Assembly (NCBI GenBank): GCA_016931895.1
Contig: JAFGDY010000007.1
Coordinates: 1 to 49,503 of the forward strand
Direction: 5' to 3'
DNA from: Anaerolineae bacterium
GTDB taxonomy: Bacteria; Chloroflexota; Anaerolineae; 4572-78; J111
Length of the DNA: 49,503 nucleotides
The notes below the pieces were generated by a model that saw only the letters and a program-made list of their open reading frames with translations, did not search any database and was not told the origin of the DNA. This document shows, piece after piece, positions 16,881 to 24,317 of this stretch. Every line of letters starts with the position of its first letter. Positions within the stretch are counted from its first letter, which is position 1. The translations under genes were made by a program, and so were the position numbers.

Positions 16881-17831
16881 ATGAAAACTGTGCAAGCGAC
16901 CGCTCCTGGTAAGGTTATTCTTTTTGGCGAACATGCGGTGGTTTATGGACGGCCGGCCATTGCCGTGCCGGTTACGCAAGTTCAGGCCACAGCGGTGCTG
17001 CAATCTGCCGAAGCAGGCGCAGATTTTAGAATTATCGCGACTGATTTAAACCGGGATTATGAACTGGCCCAGGCTCAAGCCGATGACCCGCTGGCCGTTA
17101 TTGTACAAACCACACTACAACACTTGGAGCAAACACATCCGCCCGCGGCCACTTTGCAAATAACTTCCACTATTCCCCTGGCCCGGGGCATGGGTAGCGG
17201 CGCGGCTGTTTCCGCGGCCATTGCGCGCGCCCTGGCCAAATTTTCGGGTCATTCCCTGCCGGCCGCCGAGGTATCCGCCCTGGTTTATGAAGTGGAAAAG
17301 ATTCATCACGGCACGCCCTCCGGCATTGACAATACAGTGGTCACTTTTGCCCAGCCGGTTTATTTTATCAAGGCGGAACCGGCCCCTAAAATCCGGCGGA
17401 TGCGCGTGGCCCAACCTTTTACCCTGGTGATTGGCGATACCGGCCTGGTTTCGCCCACCCACAAAGCCGTGAGCCAGGTTCGCGCCCGCCGGCAAGCCGA
17501 GCCGGAACGCTACGAAGGATATTTTGATGAAATGGCGGTTATTGCCGACCAAGCGCGGGTGGCTATTGAGACCGGAACGTGGGACTTGTCCGCCCTGGGT
17601 AAGTTGATGAACGAGAACCAGGAATTGCTGGCCACCATTGGCGTTTCGTCGCCGGAGTTGGAGCGATTGATTCAAGCAGCCCGCCAGGCCGGGGCAGCAG
17701 GGGCCAAATTGTCCGGGGCGGGTTTGGGCGGCAATATAATTGCGCTGGCCTCTTCTAAAATTGCCCCCGCTGTGGCTGAGGCTTTAACTGAAGCAGGCGC
17801 TACCGGCGTGATTGTTACCGAGGTGCAGTAG
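16881..17831 (+). CDS. mvk: Mevalonate kinase (316 aa)
   Basis: A GHMP-family kinase that phosphorylates mevalonate with ATP in the mevalonate route to isoprenoids; cytoplasmic. Family motifs: the N-terminal APGKVILFGEHAVVYGRPAI (motif 1), the ATP loop PLARGMGSGAAVSAA (motif 2), GTPSGIDNTV (with the catalytic Asp), and the C-terminal KLSGAGLGGNIIAL (motif 3). The length is typical. No other mevalonate-pathway gene is adjacent. Most bacteria use the MEP pathway; mevalonate kinases occur in Chloroflexota, which fits the proposed origin. Phosphomevalonate kinase is an alternative, but the motif 1 HAVVYG pattern favours mevalonate kinase. Confidence 0.92.
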   Translation: MKTVQATAPGKVILFGEHAVVYGRPAIAVPVTQVQATAVLQSAEAGADFRIIATDLNRDYELAQAQADDPLAVIVQTTLQHLEQTHPPAATLQITSTIPLARGMGSGAAVSAAIARALAKFSGHSLPAAEVSALVYEVEKIHHGTPSGIDNTVVTFAQPVYFIKAEPAPKIRRMRVAQPFTLVIGDTGLVSPTHKAVSQVRARRQAEPERYEGYFDEMAVIADQARVAIETGTWDLSALGKLMNENQELLATIGVSSPELERLIQAARQAGAAGAKLSGAGLGGNIIALASSKIAPAVAEALTEAGATGVIVTEVQ

Positions 17832-17849
17832 TCGCCTTGCCGCCGGTTT

Positions 17850-17878
17850 TTGGATGAGAATAGAGGGTGTTATATAAT
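17850..17878 (+). promoter_or_regulatory. Promoter of ftsY
   Basis: TTGGAT (17850-17855) and TATAAT (17873-17878) at 17-bp spacing. The predicted start lies inside the palindrome 17880-17898. Confidence 0.65.
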
Positions 17879-17879
17879 T

Positions 17880-17898
17880 GGCCTTAAAATTTAAGGCC
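17880..17898. promoter_or_regulatory. 19-bp palindrome at the ftsY transcription start
   Basis: GGCCTTAAA and TTTAAGGCC form perfect 9-bp arms around a single A. It begins 2 bp after the -10 box, so it could be an operator. It is too tight to be a good RNA hairpin unless the central bases open. Confidence 0.55.
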
Positions 17899-17918
17899 AT
17901 AAAACTTGAGGTGTAGGC

Positions 17919-18833
17919 GTGTTTAGTTTTGGCGCGAAAATCAAAGATAGTTTAAGCCGTACCCGCCATTCTGTTTTTGGCCAGATCAGCGGCCTGTTTG
18001 GGGGCGGTCAAATTGATGATGAATTGTGGGACGACCTGGAAGCATTGCTCATTCAGGCTGATGTGGGGGTTGAAACAACCTTAGCCTTAATCGGGCAGGT
18101 GCGGCAACGGGTAAACCAGGAGAGCGTGGCCGATCCGATGCAGGTGCAGGTGATTTTGAAGGAAGAGATGCGCCGCCTGCTTGATGGGTATGCTTCTTCG
18201 GGCATTGAAAAAGACCGGCTGCTGACCGTCATCCTGGTGGTGGGGGTTAACGGTTCCGGCAAAACCACCAATATTGCCAAACTGGCCCATTATTATCGCC
18301 GGCAGGGCAAAAGGGTGGTGCTGGCCGCAGCGGACACGTTTCGGGCGGCGGCCATTGACCAGCTCAAAATTTGGGGCGAGCGAGCCAATTGCCCCGTGAT
18401 TGCCCACCAACCCAATGCCGATCCCGGCGCCGTGGCTTTTGATGCCATCAAAAGCGCGCAGGCGCGCAAAGCCGAGATGGTAATTATTGACACGGCCGGC
18501 CGGCTGCACACCAAGTACAATTTGATGAAAGAATTGGAAAAACTGCGCAGCATTGCTCAAAAACAGGTGCATGCCGCCCCGCATGAAACCTTACTGGTGT
18601 TGGACGCCACTACCGGCCAAAACGCGCTTTCTCAGGCCAGGCACTTTAAGGAAAGGATTGGCATTACGGGCGTGGTGCTGGCCAAGTTAGACGGGACGGC
18701 CAAAGGAGGGGTTGTTTTTTCTATTGGCAAAGAGTTGGGCGTGCCGGTGCGTTTTGTGGGTACGGGAGAGGGGCTTGACGATTTGATCCCCTTTGACTCT
18801 CAAGCCTTTGTGGATGGCCTGTTTGCGGAGTAG
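17919..18833 (+). CDS. ftsY: Signal recognition particle receptor FtsY (304 aa)
   Basis: An SRP-family GTPase that docks SRP-ribosome complexes at the membrane. The N-terminal four-helix (N) domain is followed by the NG GTPase domain: [14 protein letters not shown] (P-loop), [13 protein letters not shown] (G2), [15 protein letters not shown] (G3), TKLD-type [10 protein letters not shown] (G4), and the C-terminal [14 protein letters not shown] typical of FtsY rather than Ffh. The acidic A domain is missing, as in many short FtsY. The GTG start has GAGGTG 5 nt upstream. It ends 4 bp before the convergent lipoprotein gene. Confidence 0.97.
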   Translation: MFSFGAKIKDSLSRTRHSVFGQISGLFGGGQIDDELWDDLEALLIQADVGVETTLALIGQVRQRVNQESVADPMQVQVILKEEMRRLLDGYASSGIEKDRLLTVILVVGVNGSGKTTNIAKLAHYYRRQGKRVVLAAADTFRAAAIDQLKIWGERANCPVIAHQPNADPGAVAFDAIKSAQARKAEMVIIDTAGRLHTKYNLMKELEKLRSIAQKQVHAAPHETLLVLDATTGQNALSQARHFKERIGITGVVLAKLDGTAKGGVVFSIGKELGVPVRFVGTGEGLDDLIPFDSQAFVDGLFAE

Positions 18834-18837
18834 CGTT

Positions 18838-19422
18838 CTACGGCGTCCGGCGCGTGCCCATCACAAACATTTCACCTTCCAAAATTTCCAGGCGGGTGAT
18901 TTCCAGATCAATGAGAATGCCGGCCAGGGTTTCGTTAATGGTTTCGGTGATTGATTGCAGCAATTCATCTGGAAAGTCAAACGGCCCCATTTGCGCTTCT
19001 TGCACTTTTACCACCAAACCACCGTTATCAACCACCGCCGTGGCCACAATCAGGGAATTAAAGTTAAAGAAGCCAAAGGCTTTTACTTTGCCCGTAATAT
19101 AGATTCTGCCGGCGGTGAACCAGATTTGCGGTTCGGTGAGGGGAATTTGACCCGTCCGGGTCAGCTCAATGGCCACCAGAGAAGTGACTTCTTCATTAGT
19201 CACCCGCAATTGCGACTCGTGATTGCCGCTGGCTTCTTGCAACGCCTGGTTAAAATTTTGTTTCAAGCGGTCGGTGGCTTCCTGGCTGATGGGGATTGGC
19301 CCGCCTGGCGGGCCAATCTGTTCACTCTCGCGGCTAAGCCCGCAGGCCAGGCCGGATAGAATCAGCACCATCATGACAACATTCTTGAAGAAGTAAGATC
19401 GAGACACGGAAATATTAATCAC
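18838..19422 (-). CDS. Predicted lipoprotein (about 194 aa), function unknown
   Basis: The N-terminus has positive charges, a hydrophobic stretch and a lipobox LSGLAC, so it should be a lipid-anchored secreted protein. The mature part is about 165 residues with alternating beta-strand pattern (SLVAIELTRTG, IWFTAGRIYITGKVKAFG, SLIVATAVVDNGGLVVKV). This loosely recalls the DUF2140/YpmS group, which I cannot confirm. The exact start is unclear: the GTG at 19422 overlaps AAGGAG, and a second in-frame GTG at 19407 is 14 nt from it. It is divergent from scpB with a 52-bp gap. Confidence 0.72.
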   Translation of the reverse strand: MINISVSRSYFFKNVVMMVLILSGLACGLSRESEQIGPPGGPIPISQEATDRLKQNFNQALQEASGNHESQLRVTNEEVTSLVAIELTRTGQIPLTEPQIWFTAGRIYITGKVKAFGFFNFNSLIVATAVVDNGGLVVKVQEAQMGPFDFPDELLQSITETINETLAGILIDLEITRLEILEGEMFVMGTRRTP

Positions 19423-19474
19423 TCCTTATAGAACCCTAAATTCAAAAGCAAGATTATAGCATCCTTTAAATAAC

Positions 19475-20035
19475 ATGACAACAGGTATGAGTGATAAAGA
19501 ATTGGTAAAGATTGTCGAGGGTCTTTTGTTTGTGGCCCCCGAACCCGTAACAATAAATCATCTGGCCGCCGCCGTTGAGGGTGAAGCAAAACAGGTTGAA
19601 GCAGCGTTGGCCCAATTGCAAGAATCTTACCGGCACCGGGGCATCCGGCTCCAACAGCAGGGTCAAAAAGTGCAATTAGTTAGCGCCCCGGAATTAACGG
19701 ACTATATTGAGCGTTTCCTGGGGTTGTCCATCTCCGGCAAGTTGTCTACTGCGGCCCTGGAAACCCTGGCCATTGTGGCTTACCGCCAACCCGTAACCCG
19801 GCCCGAGATTGAAGCCATCCGAGGGGTGAACAGTGATGGCGTGCTGCGCACCCTGCTCAGTAAAGGTTTGGTGGAAGAAGTGGGCCGGCTGGACACGGTG
19901 GGCCACCCCACCTTATTTGGCGTTACCTTTGAGTTTTTGCGTTATTTTGGCCTGGAAAAAATGGAAGATTTGCCGGAGTTAGAGTTATCGGCAGAGGGGG
20001 CCGGCGAAGATGAAGCGCATGATGAAGCCCCTTAA
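19475..20035 (+). CDS. scpB: Segregation and condensation protein ScpB (186 aa)
   Basis: A kleisin-interacting subunit of the SMC-ScpAB condensin, needed for chromosome compaction. It has two winged-helix domains. Family signatures are LSTAALETLAIVAYRQPVTR, then EIEAIRGVNSDGVLRTLLSK and GHPTLFGVTFEFLRYFGL. An acidic tail ends the protein. scpA is not in this window. Either the ATG at 19475 or the one at 19487 could be the start; neither has a well-placed ribosome binding site. Confidence 0.95.
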   Translation: MTTGMSDKELVKIVEGLLFVAPEPVTINHLAAAVEGEAKQVEAALAQLQESYRHRGIRLQQQGQKVQLVSAPELTDYIERFLGLSISGKLSTAALETLAIVAYRQPVTRPEIEAIRGVNSDGVLRTLLSKGLVEEVGRLDTVGHPTLFGVTFEFLRYFGLEKMEDLPELELSAEGAGEDEAHDEAP

Positions 20036-20052
20036 CCAGTATCTTTTCGCCA

Positions 20053-20081
20053 TGTACAAATTTGGGGTAAACGTGTATAAT
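20053..20081 (+). promoter_or_regulatory. Promoter of the GAF histidine kinase gene
   Basis: TGTACA (20053-20058) and TATAAT (20076-20081) at 17-bp spacing, about 50 bp before the ATG at 20132. Confidence 0.6.
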
Positions 20082-20131
20082 AGTAACCAGGTTTTTGTCA
20101 CCCTGATATTTTATTTTTGCCGGAGACTTCT

Positions 20132-22045
20132 ATGGCTGCCTCACAACCATCTGCCAGTGGCATTCCGCAAACAGTCCATCCACCATCTCTAAGCCGCCAG
20201 GGGTCTGCTGATATTTCCCCCGAGTTACAAGCCGTTTTACAAAAGATCGTTGATGATGTGGTTAAGACCCTGGGCTGTGTGGGGGCCATGGTTGCGCCTT
20301 TAGAGCCGGGTGATTGTTTAAGGGTCCGCGCTTATGCGGTTGATATTGAGTTTGGCCTGTTGGAGCATTTAGAGAAAACCCTGGGCGTAAGTATGCTTGG
20401 CCCTCAATCCGTGGCCTACCTGGGTGATGAACGGTTCAAGAATAATCTGAGTGTGCGGGCGGTAAAAGGGGCGAACGGCTCGCCCGGCGTGTTGGTGTCG
20501 GATAGTTTATATGACCTGTTTCGACCGGTGGTAGATAGGGCGCTGTCGGACCTGGCCCAACGCCTGACCAATATCCGGCAGGTGGCGGCTATTCCCTTTT
20601 TCCTTGAAGACGAAGTGGTGGGTAATTTGTTTGTGGCCGCCCGGCAAGAGTTTTCTGAGCGTGATATTGACTTTCTGATAGCGTTTGGCCGGCAGGCAGC
20701 CATTGCCATCCAGAGTCAAAGTCGCTTGTCCAAAATCCAGGCCCTGGAGCAGGTGAGCCTGGCCCTGCAAACGCACATCACCGACGAGACCCAAGTTTTA
20801 CAGACCATTGTTAACGCCGTAGTTCAGATATTGGGTTATGCCGGAGCAATGGTGGCGCCCCTGGAGGCCAATAATACGCTGCCGGTGCGGGCTTATGCGG
20901 TTGATATTGCGCCTGACCTCTTTGAACGGTTGGAAAAACAGTTGGGGGTGAGCATGCTTGGCCCTCAATCTGTGGCCTACCTTGATGACGAACGTTTTGC
21001 AGATAATCTGAGCGTGCGAGCGGTGAAAGGGGTGGCCGGACCGCCGGGCATTGTTATTTCTGATAGCCTGTATGATCTCTTTCGACCGGTGGTCAACAAA
21101 TCGTTGGCCGACCTGGCCCAACATTTAACCGGCATCAAACAAGTAATTGCCATTCCCTTTTTCCTTGAAAATGAGGCAGTGGGCAATTTATTTGTGGCCA
21201 CGCGCAAGCCCAAATTCTCCCAAACCGAACAGGAGATGTTGCGCACCTTTGGACAGCAGGCGGCGGTGGGCATTCGTAATGCCCGGCTCTATCGTAAGGC
21301 CGAGGAACAACAGCAGATTGCCCAAATGTTTGGCAAAATGGCCTTCAGCGCCGCAGCCTATATTCACACGCTGCGCAATCACGTGGGGGTGGCCCTGAAT
21401 TATTTGCAATTAGTGGAAATGATCCCCAGTTTGTCTGAAGAGCGACGAGCGCGGGCGTTTCAGTCGGCCCCTGAAGTGATTGCTCATTTAAATGAAGCGG
21501 TTGAGGTTTTGGATAACCTGCACAAGCCCTGGCGCCAGCCTGAGGATGTGCTCACAAATGTTAATGACTGTTTGGCCCGCGCCCTGGGTAAAGTGTTCCC
21601 AGAAGCCATGTTCAGCTCAGACCAGGCGGCAGTGGAAGATGAACGGGGTATCGTGGTGCATCGTTTGTTATCGCCAGATTTACCCCCTCTCAAAACAATG
21701 CCCGATATGTTGACCGAAGCCTTTAGAGTGTTGATCAGAAACGCCGTCGAGGCCATTGAGAGAAAAGACGGCGGCGGCGAGATTTGGGTTGAGAGTCGTT
21801 TGGCCAAAGGCGGCGTGATGCAAATATCAATTCGAGATAACGGCATTGGCATCAAGCCCGAAAACCTGGCCAAGATTTTTGAAATGGGCTGGTCAACCAA
21901 AGAGGGCCGGGGTATGGGCTTTGGCCTCTTCTGGACCAGGGATTATGTGGAAGGCTTGGGCGGCAGCGTTAACGTGGAAAGTGTTTGGCAAGAAGGCGCC
22001 ACTTTCTGCATTCATCTCCCTATGTTGGCGGCCAAACAAGATTAA
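20132..22045 (+). CDS. Double-GAF sensor histidine kinase, cytosolic (637 aa)
   Basis: A two-component sensor without membrane segments. Two GAF domains (about residues 30-190 and 220-390) are close copies sharing GVSMLGPQSVAYL, NLSVRAVKG and SDSLYDLFRPVV; the similarity extends to the DNA. A dimerisation region follows with a probable phospho-acceptor His in YIHTLRNHVG, then a HATPase domain: NAVEAIERKDGGGEIWVE (N box), RDNGIGIKPENLAKIFEMG (G1) and GRGMGFGLFWTRDYVEGLGG (G2). The ATG at 20132 has GGAG 6 nt upstream and is preferred to the TTG five codons earlier. No response regulator gene is adjacent, so it is an orphan. The ligand is unknown; a chromophore or redox signal is possible. Confidence 0.9.
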   Translation: MAASQPSASGIPQTVHPPSLSRQGSADISPELQAVLQKIVDDVVKTLGCVGAMVAPLEPGDCLRVRAYAVDIEFGLLEHLEKTLGVSMLGPQSVAYLGDERFKNNLSVRAVKGANGSPGVLVSDSLYDLFRPVVDRALSDLAQRLTNIRQVAAIPFFLEDEVVGNLFVAARQEFSERDIDFLIAFGRQAAIAIQSQSRLSKIQALEQVSLALQTHITDETQVLQTIVNAVVQILGYAGAMVAPLEANNTLPVRAYAVDIAPDLFERLEKQLGVSMLGPQSVAYLDDERFADNLSVRAVKGVAGPPGIVISDSLYDLFRPVVNKSLADLAQHLTGIKQVIAIPFFLENEAVGNLFVATRKPKFSQTEQEMLRTFGQQAAVGIRNARLYRKAEEQQQIAQMFGKMAFSAAAYIHTLRNHVGVALNYLQLVEMIPSLSEERRARAFQSAPEVIAHLNEAVEVLDNLHKPWRQPEDVLTNVNDCLARALGKVFPEAMFSSDQAAVEDERGIVVHRLLSPDLPPLKTMPDMLTEAFRVLIRNAVEAIERKDGGGEIWVESRLAKGGVMQISIRDNGIGIKPENLAKIFEMGWSTKEGRGMGFGLFWTRDYVEGLGGSVNVESVWQEGATFCIHLPMLAAKQD

Positions 22046-22061
22046 ATGAACCTAAAAACAG

Positions 22062-22093
22062 AAAAAAAGCCCGCGCGCCAGGCGGGCTTTTTT
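22062..22093. terminator. Bidirectional intrinsic terminator
   Basis: An A-run, GCCCGC (22069-22074), a 7-nt loop, GCGGGC (22082-22087) and a T-run. It serves both the histidine kinase gene (plus) and rplI (minus), which converge here. Confidence 0.92.
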
Positions 22094-22111
22094 AGTGGTT
22101 AAACAAAGAGC

Positions 22112-22681
22112 CTATTCAGACTCTTCGGCTTCATCTTCGCCGGTTTCAGTTTGCTCCTCGGCGGGTGTTTCCACAGCCGGGGGAGCAGCCTCTTCTTCTG
22201 CCGCTTCCTCCAGCCCCTCGCGTTCCAAAATACCGCCTTCGGGCACAACCGTTACTTTAATGTCGGCGCTTACGTCAATCATCAGTTTGATCGACACTTC
22301 TTGCTCGCCGAGGGTGCGGATTGGCTCAGGCAGGGCCACTTTGCGCCGGTCAACCTCAATTTCGGTTTTGGCTTGAATGGTGTCCACAATATCGGTTGAG
22401 GTGACCGAGCCGTACAATTTCCCGGTTTCACCGGCCCGCCGCTCAAACACAAGCTCCAAACCGGCCAGTTGATTGGCTATGGCCTGCGCATCGGCGGTTT
22501 GTTGCGCCCGGTGCTTCTCGGCGGCTTTGCGAATAGTTTCGGCCTGCTTTAAGGCGCCGGGCGTGGCCAACACGGCCATATTTTGGGGAATCAAATAATT
22601 ACGCCCAAAGCCGTTGGCTACATTTTTGACATCACCGGCATAACCCAGGTTGTCAACATCTTGAATTAATAAAACCTTCAT
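22112..22681 (-). CDS. rplI: 50S ribosomal protein L9 with acidic C-terminal tail (189 aa)
   Basis: A large-subunit protein binding 23S rRNA. The N-terminal domain MKVLLIQDVDNLGYAGDVKN and GFGRNYLIPQNMAVLA are diagnostic, followed by the long connecting helix (about 45-75) and the C-terminal domain (GKLYGSVTSTDIVDTI). It is about 40 residues longer than the usual 148-150 because of a Glu/Ala-rich tail (about 150-189), unusual for L9. GGAGAG precedes the ATG. It is not beside rpsF/ssb/rpsR as in many bacteria. Confidence 0.97.
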   Translation of the reverse strand: MKVLLIQDVDNLGYAGDVKNVANGFGRNYLIPQNMAVLATPGALKQAETIRKAAEKHRAQQTADAQAIANQLAGLELVFERRAGETGKLYGSVTSTDIVDTIQAKTEIEVDRRKVALPEPIRTLGEQEVSIKLMIDVSADIKVTVVPEGGILEREGLEEAAEEEAAPPAVETPAEEQTETGEDEAEESE

Positions 22682-22714
22682 TGCTCATTCTCTCCAATTG
22701 CCACTTTATGTTGG

Positions 22715-22743
22715 GTCTTTCTAAATACGCACTTCAGAAAGAC
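22715..22743 (-). promoter_or_regulatory. Hairpin in the rplI leader
   Basis: GTCTTTCT (22715-22722) and AGAAAGAC (22736-22743) are perfect 8-bp arms around 13 nt. It lies inside the predicted 5' leader of rplI, 34 nt before the start codon. No T-run follows on the coding strand, so it is not a terminator. Confidence 0.5.
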
Positions 22744-22794
22744 AGGTTTACTAACAAGGATTGTCTCACTTCCTGCTTAAAGACACAAACCAAC

Positions 22795-22823
22795 AGTATA
22801 CTTTAAAACAGCGCATTATCCAA
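22795..22823 (-). promoter_or_regulatory. Promoter of rplI
   Basis: On the reverse strand, TTGGAT (22823-22818) and TATACT (22800-22795) at 17-bp spacing. The leader would be about 107 nt. Confidence 0.6.
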
Positions 22824-22904
22824 ATTTTGGGGTTAAAAAGGGGACGGTTTCGCTTTTGAGTCTAACCTCGCCGGAGCGCCCGATTATCCCCCCCACCGGA
22901 CTTA

Positions 22905-22913
22905 TGTTATAAT
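22905..22913 (+). promoter_or_regulatory. Extended -10 promoter of the M20 peptidase gene
   Basis: TGTTATAAT is a perfect extended -10 element 34 bp before the ATG. No -35 box is obvious, which is usual for this promoter class. Confidence 0.6.
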
Positions 22914-22946
22914 CTCAAAAAATCAAAGCGGAAAGGATGTCTATTC

Positions 22947-24317
22947 ATGCGTGAAGCCCTAACTTATGCCCAAACCCACCAAACCGAAACCCTGAACGAT
23001 TTGCAGGCCCTGCTTCGCATCCCCAGCATTAGCACCCTGCCCGAAAATGAAGCGGACATGCAGCGGGCCGCTCACTGGCTGGCCGATAAGTTGGCCGGTA
23101 TCAGGTTGGAAAACGTTAATATTATGCCCACCGCCGGGCATCCGGTGGTTTACGCCGATTGGCTCCAGGCCGGCCCGGCTGCGCCCACCCTGTTGATTTA
23201 CGGCCATTATGACGTGCAGCCGGTTGACCCGCTGGATGAGTGGTTGACCCCGCCGTTTGAGCCAACCATCAAAAGCGACGACATCTTTTGCCGGGGGGCC
23301 ACCGACGACAAAGGCCAGTTGTATGTCCACCTGGCGGCGGTTGAGGCGTATCTCCAATCAACCGGCCGTTTGCCCTTGAATATTAAATTCATGCTGGAAG
23401 GCGAAGAAGAAATCGGCAGCCTGAGTCTGAACGATTTTGTGCCCCAACACCGGGATTTATTAAAAGCCGATGCCGCCCTGATCTCTGATACGCCCATGCT
23501 TGACCCGCAAACACCCCTTATCGTCGCCGGGGTGCGCGGATTGGTTTACATGGAAATTTTTATGCGCGGTTCCCGGCAGGATTTGCACTCCGGCGGGTAC
23601 GGCGGCGTGGTGCAAAATCCGCTCAACGTGATGGCCCAGATATTAGGCTCCCTGCACGACGACCGGGGCCGGGTGACGATTCCCGGCTTCTATGATGCGG
23701 TTCAAGAATTGTCCCCCGCCGAACGCGAGGCGCTTAATAACGGGGCGGTGACCGAGCAGACCATTTTGGCCGAAACCGGCGCGCCGGCCTTGTGGGGCGA
23801 GGCCGGTTATACGGTCGCCGAGCGCAAAGGGGTACGCCCCACCCTTGACATTCATGGCATCAAAGGAGGGTTCATTGGCGCCGGTCAAAAAACCGTTATT
23901 CCGGCCATGGCTGCGGCCAAAGTGAGCATGCGTTTGGCGCCGGATCAAGACTCTGCGGAAATTACACGCCTGTTTAAGGAACATATTCTCAAGATCACGC
24001 CCAAAACAATGGAAGTTTCCGTGGAAACCCTGGCCCAGGCAGATAGCGCCGTGGTAGACATTTCTGCGCCGGCTATTCAAGCTGCGGCCCAGGCTTACGA
24101 ACAAGGGTTTGGCCGGCGCCCGGTTTATGTGCGCGAGGGAGGCACGTTGCCGGTGGTTAGTATGGTTCATAAAACGCTAAACGCCCCGGTAGTGATGATG
24201 GGCTTTGGCCTGCCCGATGACAATCTCCACGCCCCCAATGAGAAGTTTCATTTACCCAATTTCTATCGGGGTATTGAAACGGCTATCCGTTATTACGATA
24301 TTTTTAGCCGGGTTTAG
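22947..24317 (+). CDS. M20 family metallopeptidase / dipeptidase (456 aa)
   Basis: A cytoplasmic di-zinc peptidase, probably acting on dipeptides. Zinc-ligand motifs: IYGHYDVQPVD (His about 87), GATDDKGQ (Asp about 120), the catalytic and metal glutamates in LEGEEEIGS (about 151-158), and a C-terminal DNLHAPNEKF. The lid-domain motif HSGGYGGVVQNP is present. Length and motif set fit the M20 dipeptidase (CNDP/PepV-like) group. GGAAAGGA precedes the ATG. It stands alone on the plus strand; the next gene converges with its stop directly abutting. Confidence 0.93.
   Translation: MREALTYAQTHQTETLNDLQALLRIPSISTLPENEADMQRAAHWLADKLAGIRLENVNIMPTAGHPVVYADWLQAGPAAPTLLIYGHYDVQPVDPLDEWLTPPFEPTIKSDDIFCRGATDDKGQLYVHLAAVEAYLQSTGRLPLNIKFMLEGEEEIGSLSLNDFVPQHRDLLKADAALISDTPMLDPQTPLIVAGVRGLVYMEIFMRGSRQDLHSGGYGGVVQNPLNVMAQILGSLHDDRGRVTIPGFYDAVQELSPAEREALNNGAVTEQTILAETGAPALWGEAGYTVAERKGVRPTLDIHGIKGGFIGAGQKTVIPAMAAAKVSMRLAPDQDSAEITRLFKEHILKITPKTMEVSVETLAQADSAVVDISAPAIQAAAQAYEQGFGRRPVYVREGGTLPVVSMVHKTLNAPVVMMGFGLPDDNLHAPNEKFHLPNFYRGIETAIRYYDIFSRV

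Noticed and set aside
22777-22860. Small gene between rplI and the M20 peptidase
   Set aside because: No frame with a ribosome binding site; the region is explained by two divergent promoters and the rplI leader.
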